This document shows, piece after piece, positions 1 to 10,351 of a DNA stretch of 64,000 bases. The position numbers and the translations under genes are program-made. A model generated the notes under the pieces. It saw only the letters and a program-made list of their open reading frames with translations, was not told where the DNA came from and made no database searches. The stretch comes from Mycolicibacterium sediminis. Lineage in GTDB: Bacteria; Actinomycetota; Actinomycetes; Mycobacteriales; Mycobacteriaceae. Position 1 is the first letter of the stretch. Every line of letters begins with the position of its first letter. Where the stretch lies: the NCBI RefSeq assembly GCF_010731735.1, contig NZ_AP022588.1:1364001-1428000 (forward strand), given 5' to 3'.

Positions 1-833
1 CCAGGGTCAAGGATCAGATCGAGAGATACCGTGCCGCAACGCAGATGGCGCGGGTGCGGGCGGCGCGGGGCATGAAGGTCGCCCAGCAGTCCAAGCACAT
101 GATCTTCACCGGCCCGCCCGGTACCGGCAAGACGACGATCGCCCGGGTGGTGGCCAACATCCTCGCCGGCCTCGGCGTGATCGCGGAGCCCAAGCTCGTC
201 GAGACCTCCCGCAAGGACTTCGTCGCCGAGTACGAGGGCCAGTCCTCGGTGAAGACCGCCCGCACGATCGACAGGGCGCTGGGCGGTGTGCTGTTCATCG
301 ACGAGGCGTACACCCTGGTGCAGGAGCGCAATGGGCAGGCCGACCCGTTCGGCACCGAGGCCCTGGACACGTTGCTGGCCAGGATGGAGAACGACCGCGA
401 CCGCCTCGTCGTCATCATCGCCGGCTACGGCAACGACATCGACCGCCTGCTCGAGACCAACGACGGCCTGCGCTCCCGCTTCTCCACCCGCATCGAGTTC
501 GACTCGTACGCACCCGAGGAGATCGGTGAGATCGCGAGAGTGCTTGCTGAGAACAATGATTCGGTGCTCAGCGAGGAGGCGGGCAAGCGGATCTTCGAGG
601 CCGCGACGCTGCTGAGCCAGCGGACGCTCAACAACAAGCCGGCGCTCGACATCGCGGGCAACGGGCGGTACGCGCGGCAACTGGTCGAGGCCGGGGAGCA
701 ATACCGGGACATGCGGCTGGCCAGGTCGATGGACTTCGAGAACCTCGGCGTCGAGCAGCTCAGCGAGATCGGTGGACAGGACATGGCCGATGCCATCGAT
801 GCCGTGCACGCGCGACTGAACATCAGCGGTTAG
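1..833 (+). CDS. eccA1: EccA1, ESX-1 AAA+ ATPase (3' part only)
   Basis: Cytosolic CbxX/CfqX-type AAA+ ATPase of the ESX-1 secretion system, thought to act on PE/PPE and Esp substrates or chaperones. The frame is open from the left edge (first full codon at base 3), so only the C-terminal AAA+ half of a roughly 570-residue protein is present. Visible motifs are Walker A GPPGTGKT soon after the edge, Walker B VLFIDEA, and the arginine-rich sensor stretch LRSRF. An ATG at 45 lies inside this conserved domain and is not the real start. eccB1 follows after 13 bp. The sequence closely resembles M. tuberculosis EccA1 as I remember it. Confidence 0.95.
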   Translation, partial: RVKDQIERYRAATQMARVRAARGMKVAQQSKHMIFTGPPGTGKTTIARVVANILAGLGVIAEPKLVETSRKDFVAEYEGQSSVKTARTIDRALGGVLFIDEAYTLVQERNGQADPFGTEALDTLLARMENDRDRLVVIIAGYGNDIDRLLETNDGLRSRFSTRIEFDSYAPEEIGEIARVLAENNDSVLSEEAGKRIFEAATLLSQRTLNNKPALDIAGNGRYARQLVEAGEQYRDMRLARSMDFENLGVEQLSEIGGQDMADAIDAVHARLNISG

Positions 834-846
834 GGCAGACGACGTC

Positions 847-2325
847 ATGGCAGGTTTCAGACTCACCACCAAGATCCAGGTCAGCGGCTGGCGCTTCCTG
901 CTGCGCCGCGTCGAGCACGCCATCGTGCGGCGCGACACCCGCATGTTCGACGATCCGCTGCAGTTCTACAGCCGCGCGGTGTCGGCGGGCATCATCCTGG
1001 CCGTGGTGATCTGTCTGGGCGCCGCGCTGCTCGCCTACTTCAAGCCGCTCGGCAAGCGCAGCGGCGACACGCTTCTGGTCGATCGAACCACCAACCAGCT
1101 CTACATCGTGATGCCGAACAGCGATCAGCTGCGCCCGGTGTACAACCTGACGTCGGCGCGCCTGGTGCTGGGCAACGCGGGCACGCCGTCGGCAGTGAAG
1201 TCCGAGGAACTCAACCGCATGTCGAAGGGACAGCCCATCGGCATCCCCGGTGCGCCGTATGCGACGCCCGTGAGTGCGGTCGGCGAGTCGACGTGGACGC
1301 TGTGCGACACCGTCACCAAGGCGGAAAGCGTTGCGCCGACCATCGATACGTCGGTCATCGTGCTGCCGCTGACGACCGACTCGACGGTCGGCGTGATGCG
1401 TCCCGACCAGGCGATGCTGGTCACCTACGCCGGAGACGACTGGCTGGTGACCGCCACCGGCCGGCATGCGATCGACCTGTCCGACCGCGCCGTCACCTCG
1501 GCCGTGGGCATCCCCGTCACCGCGAAGGCCACCCCCATCTCGGAGGGCCTGTTCAACGCGCTGCCCAACGTGGGGCCGTGGCAGCTGCCCGCGATCGCCG
1601 CCGCGGGTGCGCCCAACGGTGTCGGACTGCCGGCGAACCTGGTGAACGGGTCGGTGTTCAAGACCGTCACCGAGTCCGGTGAGCAGCTCTACGTGGTCCT
1701 GACCGACGGCGTCGCGAAGGTCAACGACACCACCGCGGCGGCGTTGCGCGCGACCAACTCCTACGACCTGGTGGCGCCGCCGGCCATCGAGTCGAGCGAC
1801 GTCGCGAAGATCACCGAGCAGGTCTTCGTGTCGCCGCTGCCGGACAAGCCGCTGCAGACGCTCCAGCGTCAGGAGACCCCGACGCTGTGCTGGGCGTGGA
1901 CGCGGGAGGCGGGTTCGCAGGCGCCGAAGTCCAGCGTGGTCGTCGGCCGCCGGCTGCCCATCCCGGCGACGGCCATCAACAACGGCATCGACCAGATCGG
2001 CGGTGACTCGACCGTCTACATCAACGGCGGACAGTTCATCCGCCTGCAGTCGCCGGACCCGCGGTACGGCGAGAGTCTGTACTACATCGACCCGCAGGGC
2101 GTCCGCTACGGCCTGCCCAACGAGGAGACCGCGGGCACCCTGGGCCTGTCGGGGCCCGTCACCGCGCCCTGGCAGGTGGTCAGCCTGCTGGTCGACGGAC
2201 CGGTGCTGTCGAAGGAGGCGGCACTCCTCGAGCACGACACGCTGCCGGCGGATCCCGATCCGAGGCCAATCCCCAACGGCAAGAACGGCGCTCAGCCCGC
2301 CGCCAACACCGGAGGTCCCCGATGA
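847..2325 (+). CDS. eccB1: EccB1, ESX-1 membrane-periplasm core component
   Basis: Structural component of the ESX-1 membrane complex, with a short cytoplasmic N-terminus, one membrane helix and a large periplasmic domain. The 492-residue product has the helix at about residues 44-64, after a basic segment that contains the family-typical [11 protein letters not shown]. Cys153 and Cys348 fit the conserved periplasmic disulfide pair of EccB proteins. The C-terminal tail is Pro/Asn/Gly-rich. The stop overlaps the eccCa1 start by 4 bp (ATGA), so the genes are probably translationally coupled. Confidence 0.95.
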   Translation: MAGFRLTTKIQVSGWRFLLRRVEHAIVRRDTRMFDDPLQFYSRAVSAGIILAVVICLGAALLAYFKPLGKRSGDTLLVDRTTNQLYIVMPNSDQLRPVYNLTSARLVLGNAGTPSAVKSEELNRMSKGQPIGIPGAPYATPVSAVGESTWTLCDTVTKAESVAPTIDTSVIVLPLTTDSTVGVMRPDQAMLVTYAGDDWLVTATGRHAIDLSDRAVTSAVGIPVTAKATPISEGLFNALPNVGPWQLPAIAAAGAPNGVGLPANLVNGSVFKTVTESGEQLYVVLTDGVAKVNDTTAAALRATNSYDLVAPPAIESSDVAKITEQVFVSPLPDKPLQTLQRQETPTLCWAWTREAGSQAPKSSVVVGRRLPIPATAINNGIDQIGGDSTVYINGGQFIRLQSPDPRYGESLYYIDPQGVRYGLPNEETAGTLGLSGPVTAPWQVVSLLVDGPVLSKEAALLEHDTLPADPDPRPIPNGKNGAQPAANTGGPR

Positions 2326-4547
2326 CCACGAAGAAGTTCACGCCCACCATCAAGCGTGGTCCCCGGTTGACGCCCGGCGAGATCAACGTGACGGCACCCG
2401 ACGACCTCGGCGTCGAGATCCCGCCGTCGGGCATGCAGAAGGCGCTGCCCTACGTCATGGGCGGCTGCATGCTCGGCATGATCGCGATCATGATCTTCAC
2501 CGGCGTTCGGCAGCTTTCGCCGTACATGCTGATGATGCCGCTGATGATGGTCATGGGCACGGTCGGCATGATGGCGGGCGGCGGCTCGGGCGGCAAGAAG
2601 GTGCCCGAGATCAACGCCGACCGCAAGGAATACCTGCGCTACCTCGCCGGCTTGCGGACCCGGGTCACCTCGTCGGCGGCAGCACAGGTCACGTTCTTCA
2701 ACTACCACGCACCGCATCCCGACGACCTGCTGTCGCTGATCGGTACGCACCGGCAATGGTCGCGTCAGGCCAGCTCGGACTTCTACGCCGCCGTGCGCAT
2801 CGGCCTGGGCACCGAACCGGCCGTCGACCGGCTGCTGAAGCCGTCGGTCGGTGGCGAGCTGGCAGGCCCGCAGGCCGCCCCGCAACCCCACCTCGAGCCG
2901 GTCAGCCACATGTGGGTGACCAAGTTCCTGCGCACCCACGGCCTGATCCACGACTGCCCGAAACTCGTTCAGCTGCGCACCTTCCCGACCATCGCGATTG
3001 GTGGCGACGGCGACTCCGCGGGGCTGCTCACCGCGATGATCTGCCACCTGGCGGTGTTCCATCCGCCGGACCTCCTGCAGCTGCGGGTGCTCACCGACAA
3101 CCCCGAGGACCCGCAGTGGTCCTGGTTGAAGTGGCTGCCCCACACCCAGCACCAGACCGACACCGACGCCGCGGGCGCGACGCGCCTGGTGTTCACCCGT
3201 CCCGACGGGCTCTCGGACCTGACGGCGCGCGGACCGCACACCGCCGACTCCGCACCCGCCGGTCCCTACGTCGTCGTCATCGACCTCACCGGCGGCAAGG
3301 CCGGGTTCCCGGTGGACGGCCGCGCCGGCGTCACCGTCATCACCCTCGGCAACCACCGCGGCTCGGCCTACCGCATCCGCGTCGACCCGAGCGGTACGGC
3401 CGACGACCGGCTGCCCAACCAGACGTTCCGGCTGGTCACCAGCACCACCGACACGATGACCTCCGGCCAGGCGGCCCGCATCGCCCGCAAGCTCGCGGGG
3501 TGGTCGATCACCGGCACGATCATCGACAAGAGCACGCGGGTGCAGAAGAAGGTCGCCACCGAGTGGCACCAGCTGGTGGGCGCGCAGACCATCGAGGAGG
3601 TCACGCCCAACCGGTGGCGGATGTTCAGCGACACCGACCGCGACCGCCTCAAGATCCCGTTCGGGCACGAGCTGAAGACCGGCGACATCCAGTACCTGGA
3701 CATCAAGGAGGGCGCGGAGTTCGGCGCCGGTCCGCACGGAATGCTGATCGGGACAACGGGTTCCGGCAAGTCGGAGTTCCTGCGCACGCTGATCCTGTCG
3801 CTGGTCGCCACGCACCACCCCGATCAGGTCAACCTGCTGCTGACCGACTTCAAGGGCGGATCGACGTTCCTCGGCATGGAGAAGCTGCCGCACACCGCCG
3901 CGGTGGTCACCAACATGGAGGAGGAAGCCGAACTCGTCAGCCGCATGGGCGAGGTGCTCTCCGGTGAACTCGACCGGCGCCAGTCCATCCTGCGACAGGC
4001 GGGCATCCAGGTCGGCGCGGCGGGCGCGCTGTCCGGCGTCGCGGAGTACGAGAAGCACCGCGAGCGTGGGGCGGACCTCGCCCCGCTGCCGACGCTGTTC
4101 GTGGTCGTCGACGAGTTCGCCGAGCTGCTGCAGAACCACCCGGACTTCATCGCACTGTTCGACCGCATCTGTCGCGTCGGCCGGTCGCTGCGCGTGCACC
4201 TGCTGCTCGCGACGCAGTCGCTGAACACCGGCGGCGTGCGCATCGACAAGCTGGAGCCGAACCTGACGTATCGAATCGCGCTGCGTACCACCAGTTCCGC
4301 GGAGTCCAAGGCGGTGATCGGCACGCCGGAGGCGCAGTACATCACCAACAAGGAGAGCGGTGTCGGGTTCCTGCGCGTCGGCATGGAGGACCCCGCGAAG
4401 TTCAAGAGCATCTACACCGGCGAGCCATACGTCCCGACCGCATCCCTGTCGGACAACGGTGACGCGGCGCCCAAGCACGCCGCGGTGAGCCGCGTGCACA
4501 TCCGGCCGTTCACCGCCGCGCCCATCGCCGAGCCGGTGATCTCGTGA
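2322..4547 (+). CDS. eccCa1: EccCa1, FtsK/SpoIIIE-type ATPase of ESX-1
   Basis: Membrane-anchored half of the split EccC motor ATPase that powers ESX-1 export. It has 741 residues. Two membrane helices lie at about residues 39-60 and 66-86 (methionine-rich), followed by a stalk/DUF region and one FtsK/SpoIIIE nucleotide-binding domain. Walker A GTTGSGKS is at 477-484 and Walker B VVVDE at 594-598. EccC is split into two genes, as in other ESX-1 loci; other ESX systems carry a single-chain EccC. The start ATG overlaps eccB1, and eccCb1 starts within the stop codon region. Confidence 0.96.
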   Translation: MTTKKFTPTIKRGPRLTPGEINVTAPDDLGVEIPPSGMQKALPYVMGGCMLGMIAIMIFTGVRQLSPYMLMMPLMMVMGTVGMMAGGGSGGKKVPEINADRKEYLRYLAGLRTRVTSSAAAQVTFFNYHAPHPDDLLSLIGTHRQWSRQASSDFYAAVRIGLGTEPAVDRLLKPSVGGELAGPQAAPQPHLEPVSHMWVTKFLRTHGLIHDCPKLVQLRTFPTIAIGGDGDSAGLLTAMICHLAVFHPPDLLQLRVLTDNPEDPQWSWLKWLPHTQHQTDTDAAGATRLVFTRPDGLSDLTARGPHTADSAPAGPYVVVIDLTGGKAGFPVDGRAGVTVITLGNHRGSAYRIRVDPSGTADDRLPNQTFRLVTSTTDTMTSGQAARIARKLAGWSITGTIIDKSTRVQKKVATEWHQLVGAQTIEEVTPNRWRMFSDTDRDRLKIPFGHELKTGDIQYLDIKEGAEFGAGPHGMLIGTTGSGKSEFLRTLILSLVATHHPDQVNLLLTDFKGGSTFLGMEKLPHTAAVVTNMEEEAELVSRMGEVLSGELDRRQSILRQAGIQVGAAGALSGVAEYEKHRERGADLAPLPTLFVVVDEFAELLQNHPDFIALFDRICRVGRSLRVHLLLATQSLNTGGVRIDKLEPNLTYRIALRTTSSAESKAVIGTPEAQYITNKESGVGFLRVGMEDPAKFKSIYTGEPYVPTASLSDNGDAAPKHAAVSRVHIRPFTAAPIAEPVIS

Positions 4548-6325
4548 CGACGATGGACCCGGAACAGCGGGTACTGCGCGAGGTCGTCCTCAACCAGTTG
4601 GCGATCGGCGAGGTCCGCGCCTACCGGATGTGGTTGCCGCCCTTGACCGATCCCACGCCGGTCAACGAACTCGTCGAGCGCGACCAGCGCCAGCCGTTGC
4701 GCTTCGGGCTGGGCATCATGGACGAGCCGCGCCGGCACCGGCAGGAGGTCTGGGGCATCGACACGTCGGCCGCGGGCGGCAACATCGCCATCGGCGGAGC
4801 GCCGCAGACCGGCAAGTCGACGTTCCTGCAGACGCTGATCCTGTCGGCCGCTGCGACGCACACCCCGCGGACCGTGCAGTTTTACTGCATCGACCTCGGC
4901 GGCGGCGGTCTGATGTACCTCGAGGACCTGCCGCACGTCGGCGGCGTCGCGACCCGGTCGGAGCCCGACCGCGTGAACCGCGTCGTGGCGGAGATGAAGG
5001 CCGTGCTGCGCGGCCGTGAGGCGATGTTCAAGCAGCACCGCGTCGGTTCCATCGCGACGTACCGGCAGCTGCGCGAGGATCCGAGTCACCCGGCGTCGGC
5101 CGACCCGTTCGGCGACGTCTACCTCGTCATCGACGGGTGGCCGGCCTTCGTCTCGGAGTTCCCGGACCTCGAGCCGGTGGTGCAGGACATCGCCGGCCAG
5201 GGCCTGGCGTTCGGCGTGCACACCATCATCTCGACGCCGCGCTGGACTGAGCTGAAGGCGCGCGTCCGCGACTACCTCGGGACGAAGGTCGAGTTCAGGC
5301 TCGGTGACGTCAATGAGACGCAGATCGACCGCATCACCCGCGAGATCCCGGCCAACCGGCCCGGCCGAGCGGTGTCGATGGAGAAGCACCACCTGATGAT
5401 CGGCGTCCCGCGCCTCGACGGCGTGCACAGCGCACAGGACATGGTGCCGGCCATCACCGAGGCGGTGGCGCACATCGCGTCGCTCACCTCGGTGCAGGCG
5501 CCGCAGGTCAGGGTGCTGCCCGAACGCATCTACCTACACGACCTCGACCCGAACCCGCCGGGACCGGAGAGCGACTACCGCACCAGGTGGACGGTGCCGA
5601 TCGGGTTGCGCGAGTCCGACCTCTCGGTCGCGTACAACCCGATGCACTCGACGCCGCACATGCTGATCTTCGGGGCGCCCAAGTCGGGCAAGACGACGAT
5701 CGCTCAGGCCGTCGCGAAGGCGATCTGCTCGCGCAACGACCCGTCGCAGGTGCGGTTCATGTTGGCCGACTACCGGTCGGGCCTGCTCGACGCGGTCCCG
5801 CAGAGCCATCTGCTGGCCGCCGGCGCGGTGAACCGCAACAACTCCTCGCTCGAGGAGTCGATCAAGGCGCTCGCGGTCAACCTGCAGAAGCGGCTCCCAC
5901 CGCCGGACCTGACCACCGCGCAACTGCGTGCCCGGTCCTGGTGGACCGGTCCGGACATCGTGCTGCTCGTCGACGATTGGCACATGATCGTCGCGGCCGG
6001 CGGCGTGATGCCGCCGATGGGTCCGCTCGGTCCGCTGCTCCCGGCGGCCGCCGACATCGGGCTGCACATCGTCGTGACGTGTCAGATGAGCCAGGCGCAT
6101 CGGGCGACGATGGACAAGTTCGTGGGTGCCGCATTCGGTGCCGGATCCCCCACGATGTTCCTCTCGGGCGAGAAGACGGAGTTCCCGTCCAGCGAGATCA
6201 AGCTCAAGCGCAGGCCCCCTGGCCAGGCATTTCTCGTGTCGCCGGAGGGCAAGGAGGTCATCCAGGCCCCCTACGTGGATCCCCCCGAAGAAGAAGTGTT
6301 CGCAGCACCTCCAGAGGCCCGGTAA
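4544..6325 (+). CDS. eccCb1: EccCb1, soluble FtsK-type ATPase of ESX-1
   Basis: Cytosolic half of the EccC motor, carrying two further FtsK/SpoIIIE-type domains. In M. tuberculosis it recognises the C-terminal signal of EsxB. It has 593 residues, with P-loops GAPQTGKS at about 85-92 and GAPKSGKT at 377-384. The latter is followed by a Walker B-like LLVDDWH. The start is GTG, overlapping the eccCa1 TGA by 4 bp (GTGA); an ATG at 4553 is an alternative. There are no membrane segments. The PE35/PPE68/esxBA substrate block begins 145 bp downstream. Confidence 0.95.
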   Translation: MTTMDPEQRVLREVVLNQLAIGEVRAYRMWLPPLTDPTPVNELVERDQRQPLRFGLGIMDEPRRHRQEVWGIDTSAAGGNIAIGGAPQTGKSTFLQTLILSAAATHTPRTVQFYCIDLGGGGLMYLEDLPHVGGVATRSEPDRVNRVVAEMKAVLRGREAMFKQHRVGSIATYRQLREDPSHPASADPFGDVYLVIDGWPAFVSEFPDLEPVVQDIAGQGLAFGVHTIISTPRWTELKARVRDYLGTKVEFRLGDVNETQIDRITREIPANRPGRAVSMEKHHLMIGVPRLDGVHSAQDMVPAITEAVAHIASLTSVQAPQVRVLPERIYLHDLDPNPPGPESDYRTRWTVPIGLRESDLSVAYNPMHSTPHMLIFGAPKSGKTTIAQAVAKAICSRNDPSQVRFMLADYRSGLLDAVPQSHLLAAGAVNRNNSSLEESIKALAVNLQKRLPPPDLTTAQLRARSWWTGPDIVLLVDDWHMIVAAGGVMPPMGPLGPLLPAAADIGLHIVVTCQMSQAHRATMDKFVGAAFGAGSPTMFLSGEKTEFPSSEIKLKRRPPGQAFLVSPEGKEVIQAPYVDPPEEEVFAAPPEAR

Positions 6326-6470
6326 TATTCAACGCAGTCATTCAGCAACGCTGACGAATAGAAGTCAGCAAACGGGTCGGGGGATCACATGACGGGGATG
6401 GGTAAATCTCGTAATGCCGCCGCTTCGGTTGCTTCCCAGTGTGTTCGGAATTGATGAGGAGAATCCGCTA

Positions 6471-6767
6471 ATGGAACCCATGTCACACAACCCCGCTGCA
6501 GTCGGCGTCGGAGCCCAGGTGGTCGCGAATGGCGTGCGTGGTCTCGCCGGTGGTACTGCCGCAACGGCCGAGGTCACGGCACTCGCGCCGGCCGGTGCGG
6601 ACGAGATTTCGCTGCAGGCCGCGATGGCGTTTGCCATGGAGGGTGCCTCGACCCTCGCGCTCAACGCCCTCGCTCAGGAGGAGCTGTCGCGCACCGGCGC
6701 CGCCTACATGGAAATCGCCAGCGTTTACACGACGGTCGACGGCGAGAACGCCGCCGTCCTGTCGTAA
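6471..6767 (+). CDS. PE35: PE35, PE-family protein of the ESX-1 locus
   Basis: Small PE-family protein (98 residues, essentially only the PE helical hairpin) expected to pair with PPE68 and be handled by ESX-1. The N-terminus MEPMSHNP matches the PE35 family start. A purine-rich ribosome-binding site (GAGGAG, about 6456-6461) lies roughly 9 bases upstream, which favours this ATG over an in-frame ATG at 6414. The C-terminal part contains AGADEIS and ends IASVYTTVDGE. The YTTVD stretch fits the YxxxD/E secretion motif. PPE68 follows within 75 bp. Confidence 0.93.
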   Translation: MEPMSHNPAAVGVGAQVVANGVRGLAGGTAATAEVTALAPAGADEISLQAAMAFAMEGASTLALNALAQEELSRTGAAYMEIASVYTTVDGENAAVLS

Positions 6768-6839
6768 TAACGACATCAACTCCGTGAGCTGAAAACGAGT
6801 TTCTAGCAAATCATGGTCGCTATCGCTGCTATTCCCACG

Positions 6840-8105
6840 ATGCTGTGGCATGCCGTCCCTCCGGAGGTCAACACCTCACGGTTGATGATGGGTGCCGGGC
6901 CGGTGCCGATGCTGCAGGCTGCAGCAGGGTGGGAAGCGCTGGCGATTCTGCTGGAGACGCAGGCCGACGAACTCATGTCGAGCCTGGCGGCTCTGACCAG
7001 TGCGTGGTCGGGATCGGCGAGTGAGCGGGCGGTCGCGGCGACGATGCCGTTGGTTACGTGGCTGCGGACCACGGCGATGCAGGCGCAGAAGCGCGCACTG
7101 CAGGCGTCGGCCCAGGCGACGTCCTACACCGCGGCGTTGACGACGACGCCACCGCTGGCGGAGATCGAACAGAACCACGTGACGCGAGGGGTCCTGCACG
7201 CCACGAACTTCCTCGGGGTCAACACGGTCCCGATCGGGATGAACGAGGCGGACTACTTCGTCCGGATGTGGAATCAGGCGGCGGGCGTCATGGACGCCTA
7301 CCAGGCAGAGACCACGGCCAACACGTTGTTCGAGCCGATCCTCCCGGTCAAGCCCGTCGTCATCCCCGGGGTGGGCGAGAGCGCGGTGGCGACGGCGTCG
7401 GCTCAGACCGCGGCAATGGCGCCGGGGGCACTGGTCCGGGAGATGTCGATCGCCTCGGTGAGCACGAGGGCCAAGCTCGAGTCGGTGGCACTGACCGCCG
7501 GCCGCATGTCGGCCATGGGGAACCAGGGCAGCACGCAGGCGCAGAGTCAGGCGCAGAAGGCCGAGACCACTGCGCAGCAGAACCCGATGCAGCAGGGCAC
7601 CCAGATGGCGATGCAGGTCGGGTCGCAGCTGGGGCAGATGGCGATGCAGCTGCCGCAGCAGGGCATGCAGATGGTTACGCAGCCGCTGCAGCAGCTCACC
7701 GGCCCGCTGCAGCAGATGACGTCGATGTTCAGCTCGATGGGCAATTCGGAACCCGCCCAGATCGGACTGATCGGGGCGAGCCCGTTCTCGAACCATCCGC
7801 TTGCGGGCGGGTCGGGGCTGAGTTCGGGTGCCGGGCTGGTCAGGGCGGCGTCGCTGCCCGGCATGGGTGGCTCGATGGCCCAGACGCCGCTGATGGGCAA
7901 CCTGGTCGGCAGCACCGAGAAGGCGCCGGTGGGCGCCGGAGCCGGCTCCAGTGGAGCGGGTCTCGCACCGGTCAACGGCGCGGGTGGTGGGGCCCCGATG
8001 GGCCACATGGCCCAGCAGAAGAAGGGTGGCGGCAACAAGCAGGGCTTGCAGGCGCCGTCACCACTCACTCAGGACCTGAGTGAGGACGAGGGCGACGACT
8101 GGTGA
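6840..8105 (+). CDS. PPE68: PPE68, PPE-family protein of the ESX-1 locus
   Basis: PPE-family partner of PE35. From this ATG the protein begins MLWHAVPPE, putting the PPE motif at residues 7-9 as usual. An in-frame ATG at 6813 would add nine residues, and neither start has a clear ribosome-binding site. The N-terminal ~180 residues are the conserved PPE helical domain, including SAWSG and the YFVRMWNQAA segment. A Gln/Met-rich stretch (about residues 225-300, many MQ/QQ pairs) and a Gly-rich tail ending in an acidic EDEGDDW follow, like M. tuberculosis PPE68. The product has about 421 residues. Confidence 0.94.
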   Translation: MLWHAVPPEVNTSRLMMGAGPVPMLQAAAGWEALAILLETQADELMSSLAALTSAWSGSASERAVAATMPLVTWLRTTAMQAQKRALQASAQATSYTAALTTTPPLAEIEQNHVTRGVLHATNFLGVNTVPIGMNEADYFVRMWNQAAGVMDAYQAETTANTLFEPILPVKPVVIPGVGESAVATASAQTAAMAPGALVREMSIASVSTRAKLESVALTAGRMSAMGNQGSTQAQSQAQKAETTAQQNPMQQGTQMAMQVGSQLGQMAMQLPQQGMQMVTQPLQQLTGPLQQMTSMFSSMGNSEPAQIGLIGASPFSNHPLAGGSGLSSGAGLVRAASLPGMGGSMAQTPLMGNLVGSTEKAPVGAGAGSSGAGLAPVNGAGGGAPMGHMAQQKKGGGNKQGLQAPSPLTQDLSEDEGDDW

Positions 8106-8200
8106 GTCGTCTCTCGACAAAGACTTCCCGGCCCAAGGGGGCGGAAGGACTCGCCATGTCCCATGGTGAGGACACAGGAAAAGAGAAAAGGTAAACACCG

Positions 8201-8503
8201 ATGGCACAGATGAATACCGATGCCGCTGTCCTCGCCAAGGAGGCAGCCAACTTCGAGCGCATCTCCGGAGAGCTCAAGGGCGTCATCGCACAGGTCGAGT
8301 CCACCGCGGGCTCGCTGGCCGGCCAGTGGCACGGCCAGGCCGGTACGGCCGCCCAGGCCGCGCTGGTCCGTTTCCACGAGGCCGCTCAGCAGCAGATCAC
8401 GCAGCTGAACGACATCTCGAGCAACATCCACCAGTCCGGCACGCAGTACACGTCGACCGACGAGGATCAGACCTCGACGCTGTCGTCCGCGATGAACATC
8501 TGA
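8201..8503 (+). CDS. esxB: EsxB (CFP-10), WXG100 ESX-1 substrate
   Basis: Secreted WXG100 protein that forms the 1:1 heterodimer with EsxA. It has 100 residues and is predicted to be a helical hairpin with the turn motif WHG at 43-45. The C-terminal tail holds the export motif YTSTD (Tyr83-Asp87) followed by a flexible end, the part known to dock on EccCb1. An AAAGG-like ribosome-binding site lies just upstream of the ATG. esxA follows after 37 bp; the pair is surely co-transcribed. Confidence 0.98.
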   Translation: MAQMNTDAAVLAKEAANFERISGELKGVIAQVESTAGSLAGQWHGQAGTAAQAALVRFHEAAQQQITQLNDISSNIHQSGTQYTSTDEDQTSTLSSAMNI

Positions 8504-8540
8504 CCTAGCTCAAACAGACACGGAAACGGAGAAAATCAAC

Positions 8541-8828
8541 ATGGGTGAACAGCTGTGGAACTTCGCAGGCATCGAGGGCGGCTCCGGCGAGATCCAGGGA
8601 TCCGTCGCAACCACCGCAGGCCTGCTCGACGAGGGCAAGCAGTCGCTCGGCGCACTGGGTGCAGTCTGGGGCGGCTCCGGTTCGGAGGCCTACCAGGCCG
8701 TGCAGATGCGCTGGGACGAGGCGTCGCTCGAACTGAACAACGCGCTGCAGAACCTGGCGCAGACCATCGGCGAGGCGGGCCAGACCATGGCGCAGACCGA
8801 AGCCGGCGTCACCGGGATGTTCGCGTAG
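8541..8828 (+). CDS. esxA: EsxA (ESAT-6), WXG100 ESX-1 substrate
   Basis: Secreted WXG100 partner of EsxB. It has 95 residues, with the turn motif WGG at 43-45, the conserved N-terminal [11 protein letters not shown] start and a C-terminal end at GVTGMFA, all typical of ESAT-6. A GGAG ribosome-binding site precedes the ATG. The gene is followed immediately by a long, multi-segment hairpin (8832-8915) that separates the esxBA unit from espI. Confidence 0.98.
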   Translation: MGEQLWNFAGIEGGSGEIQGSVATTAGLLDEGKQSLGALGAVWGGSGSEAYQAVQMRWDEASLELNNALQNLAQTIGEAGQTMAQTEAGVTGMFA

Positions 8829-8831
8829 CAC

Positions 8832-8915
8832 CACGAAGCGCGAAGGTGGGCGGGTTGGCCTCGATATCTGGTTGGATTCGTCTGACTGAGGCCCTCCCGC
8901 CCACCTCACTTCGTG
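8832..8915 (+). terminator. Large hairpin between esxA and espI
   Basis: Three nested complementary segments fold into one stem: CACGAAG (8832-8838) with CTTCGTG (8909-8915), AGGTGGGCGGG (8844-8854) with CCCGCCCACCT (8896-8906), and GGCCTC (8857-8862) with GAGGCC (8888-8893). A short TTTC follows. It starts 3 bases after the esxA stop. Expected roles are partial termination or mRNA stabilisation/processing that keeps esxBA transcript levels above those of espI. The U-run is weak, so a strict intrinsic terminator is uncertain. Confidence 0.75.
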
Positions 8916-8947
8916 TTTCACCATCTTCGATCAGCTGAGGGGTTTCC

Positions 8948-10351
8948 ATGTCGGCCGACTATGACCGGCTCTTCCACTCGTCGGACCCCGCCGAAGCGGG
9001 CGACGACGAGACGACGACCGTCGACCCGAAGGCCGTGCAAGCCGCACTGGCGGCTTCGGCGACCCCGATGCCCACCGGCACCGGACGCACCGCGCCGCCG
9101 GCCGAGCCGATGCCCGTGACGCCGACGGCCACGCAGTCGAGCACGCCGCCGCCGCGCGCCAGCGAGGTGACCAGCCAGATCCCCCCGACCCGCGCCGCGG
9201 GCCCGCAGCACGGCGCGCAGCCCAACGGCATGATGCGGTCGCCGCAGTCCCAGGGCCAGCAGGGTGCGCGCTACGAGCAGCAGTTCGCCGCGCCTCCCGC
9301 GCAGCAGCAGCGCCACGCGCCTCCGCCCGCGCCGTCGCAGCACTTCCTCGACCAGACCGACAACCCGGGCGCGTGGACGGGCGGTCAGCCCGCCGTCGCG
9401 TCCGCCGCGTCGATGGGCAACCACCGTGCGATCGACGCCCTGTCCCACGTCGGGGTCCGCTCGGCGGTCAAGATGCCGTCGCAGAAGGGGTGGCGTCGCT
9501 TCCTCTTCCTGCTGACGAGGATCAACGTCGGCCTTTCGCCCGACGAGTTGTACGAACTCGACCTGTTCGCGCGCATCCGCAGGAACGCCCGCGACTCGTA
9601 CCAGATCGGCGTGTTCGGTCTCAAGGGCGGCGTCGGCAAGACCGCGACCACCGTCGCGCTCGGTTCGGCGCTGAGCAAGATCCGCGGTGACCGGATCCTG
9701 GCCGTCGACGCCGATCCCGACGGCGGCAACCTCGCCGACCGCGCCGGCCGGCAGTCGGCGGCGACCATCGCGGACCTGCTGTCCGACAAGGAATTGGCGC
9801 GCTACAACGACATTCGCGCGTACACCAGCATGAACACCTCCAACCTCGAGGTGTTGTCGTCCGACGAGTACAGCGGCGCCCGTCGCGAGTTCAACGAGGA
9901 GGACTGGTCCGCCGCCGTCGGCATCGTGTCGCGGTACTACAACCTGGTCCTCGCCGACTGCGGCGCCGGTCTGTTCCAGTCCGGATCGCGCGGCGTGCTG
10001 TCCACCGTGTCGGGGCTTGTGATCGTGGCGAGCGCCTCGATCGACGGCGCGCGGCAGGCCGCCGTGACCATGGACTGGTTGCGGCAGAACGGTTATCAGG
10101 ATCTGCTCGGCCGGTCCTGCGTGGTGATCAACCACGTCGTCCCGGGCAAGCCGAACATCGACGTCGACGACCTCGTCCAGCAGTTCGAGCGTCACGTTGC
10201 GCCCGGCCGGGTCATCGTCCTGCCGTGGGACAAGCACATCGCCGCGGGCACGGAGATCCAGCTCGAACTCCTCAGTGACACGTTCCGACGCCGGATCGTG
10301 GAGTTGGCCGCAGCGCTGTCCGACGACTTCGACCGGCTCGAACGGCGGTGA
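8948..10351 (+). CDS. espI: EspI, MinD/ParA-like ESX-1 ATPase
   Basis: ESX-1 associated protein with a Pro/Ala/Gln-rich N-terminal ~150 residues and a C-terminal MinD/ParA-like P-loop ATPase domain. The deviant Walker A GLKGGVGKT is at residues 224-232, followed by LAVDADPDGGNLADRAG. It has 467 residues, shorter than the ~666 I recall for M. tuberculosis EspI, the difference lying in the proline-rich part. M. tuberculosis EspI is reported to down-regulate ESX-1 when ATP is low. The stop overlaps the eccD1 GTG start (GTGA). Confidence 0.9.
   Translation: MSADYDRLFHSSDPAEAGDDETTTVDPKAVQAALAASATPMPTGTGRTAPPAEPMPVTPTATQSSTPPPRASEVTSQIPPTRAAGPQHGAQPNGMMRSPQSQGQQGARYEQQFAAPPAQQQRHAPPPAPSQHFLDQTDNPGAWTGGQPAVASAASMGNHRAIDALSHVGVRSAVKMPSQKGWRRFLFLLTRINVGLSPDELYELDLFARIRRNARDSYQIGVFGLKGGVGKTATTVALGSALSKIRGDRILAVDADPDGGNLADRAGRQSAATIADLLSDKELARYNDIRAYTSMNTSNLEVLSSDEYSGARREFNEEDWSAAVGIVSRYYNLVLADCGAGLFQSGSRGVLSTVSGLVIVASASIDGARQAAVTMDWLRQNGYQDLLGRSCVVINHVVPGKPNIDVDDLVQQFERHVAPGRVIVLPWDKHIAAGTEIQLELLSDTFRRRIVELAAALSDDFDRLERR

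Noticed and set aside
45..47. ATG at 45 as the start of eccA1
   Set aside because: The frame continues upstream to the window edge with conserved EccA residues ([13 protein letters not shown]), so the gene is truncated by the window, not short.
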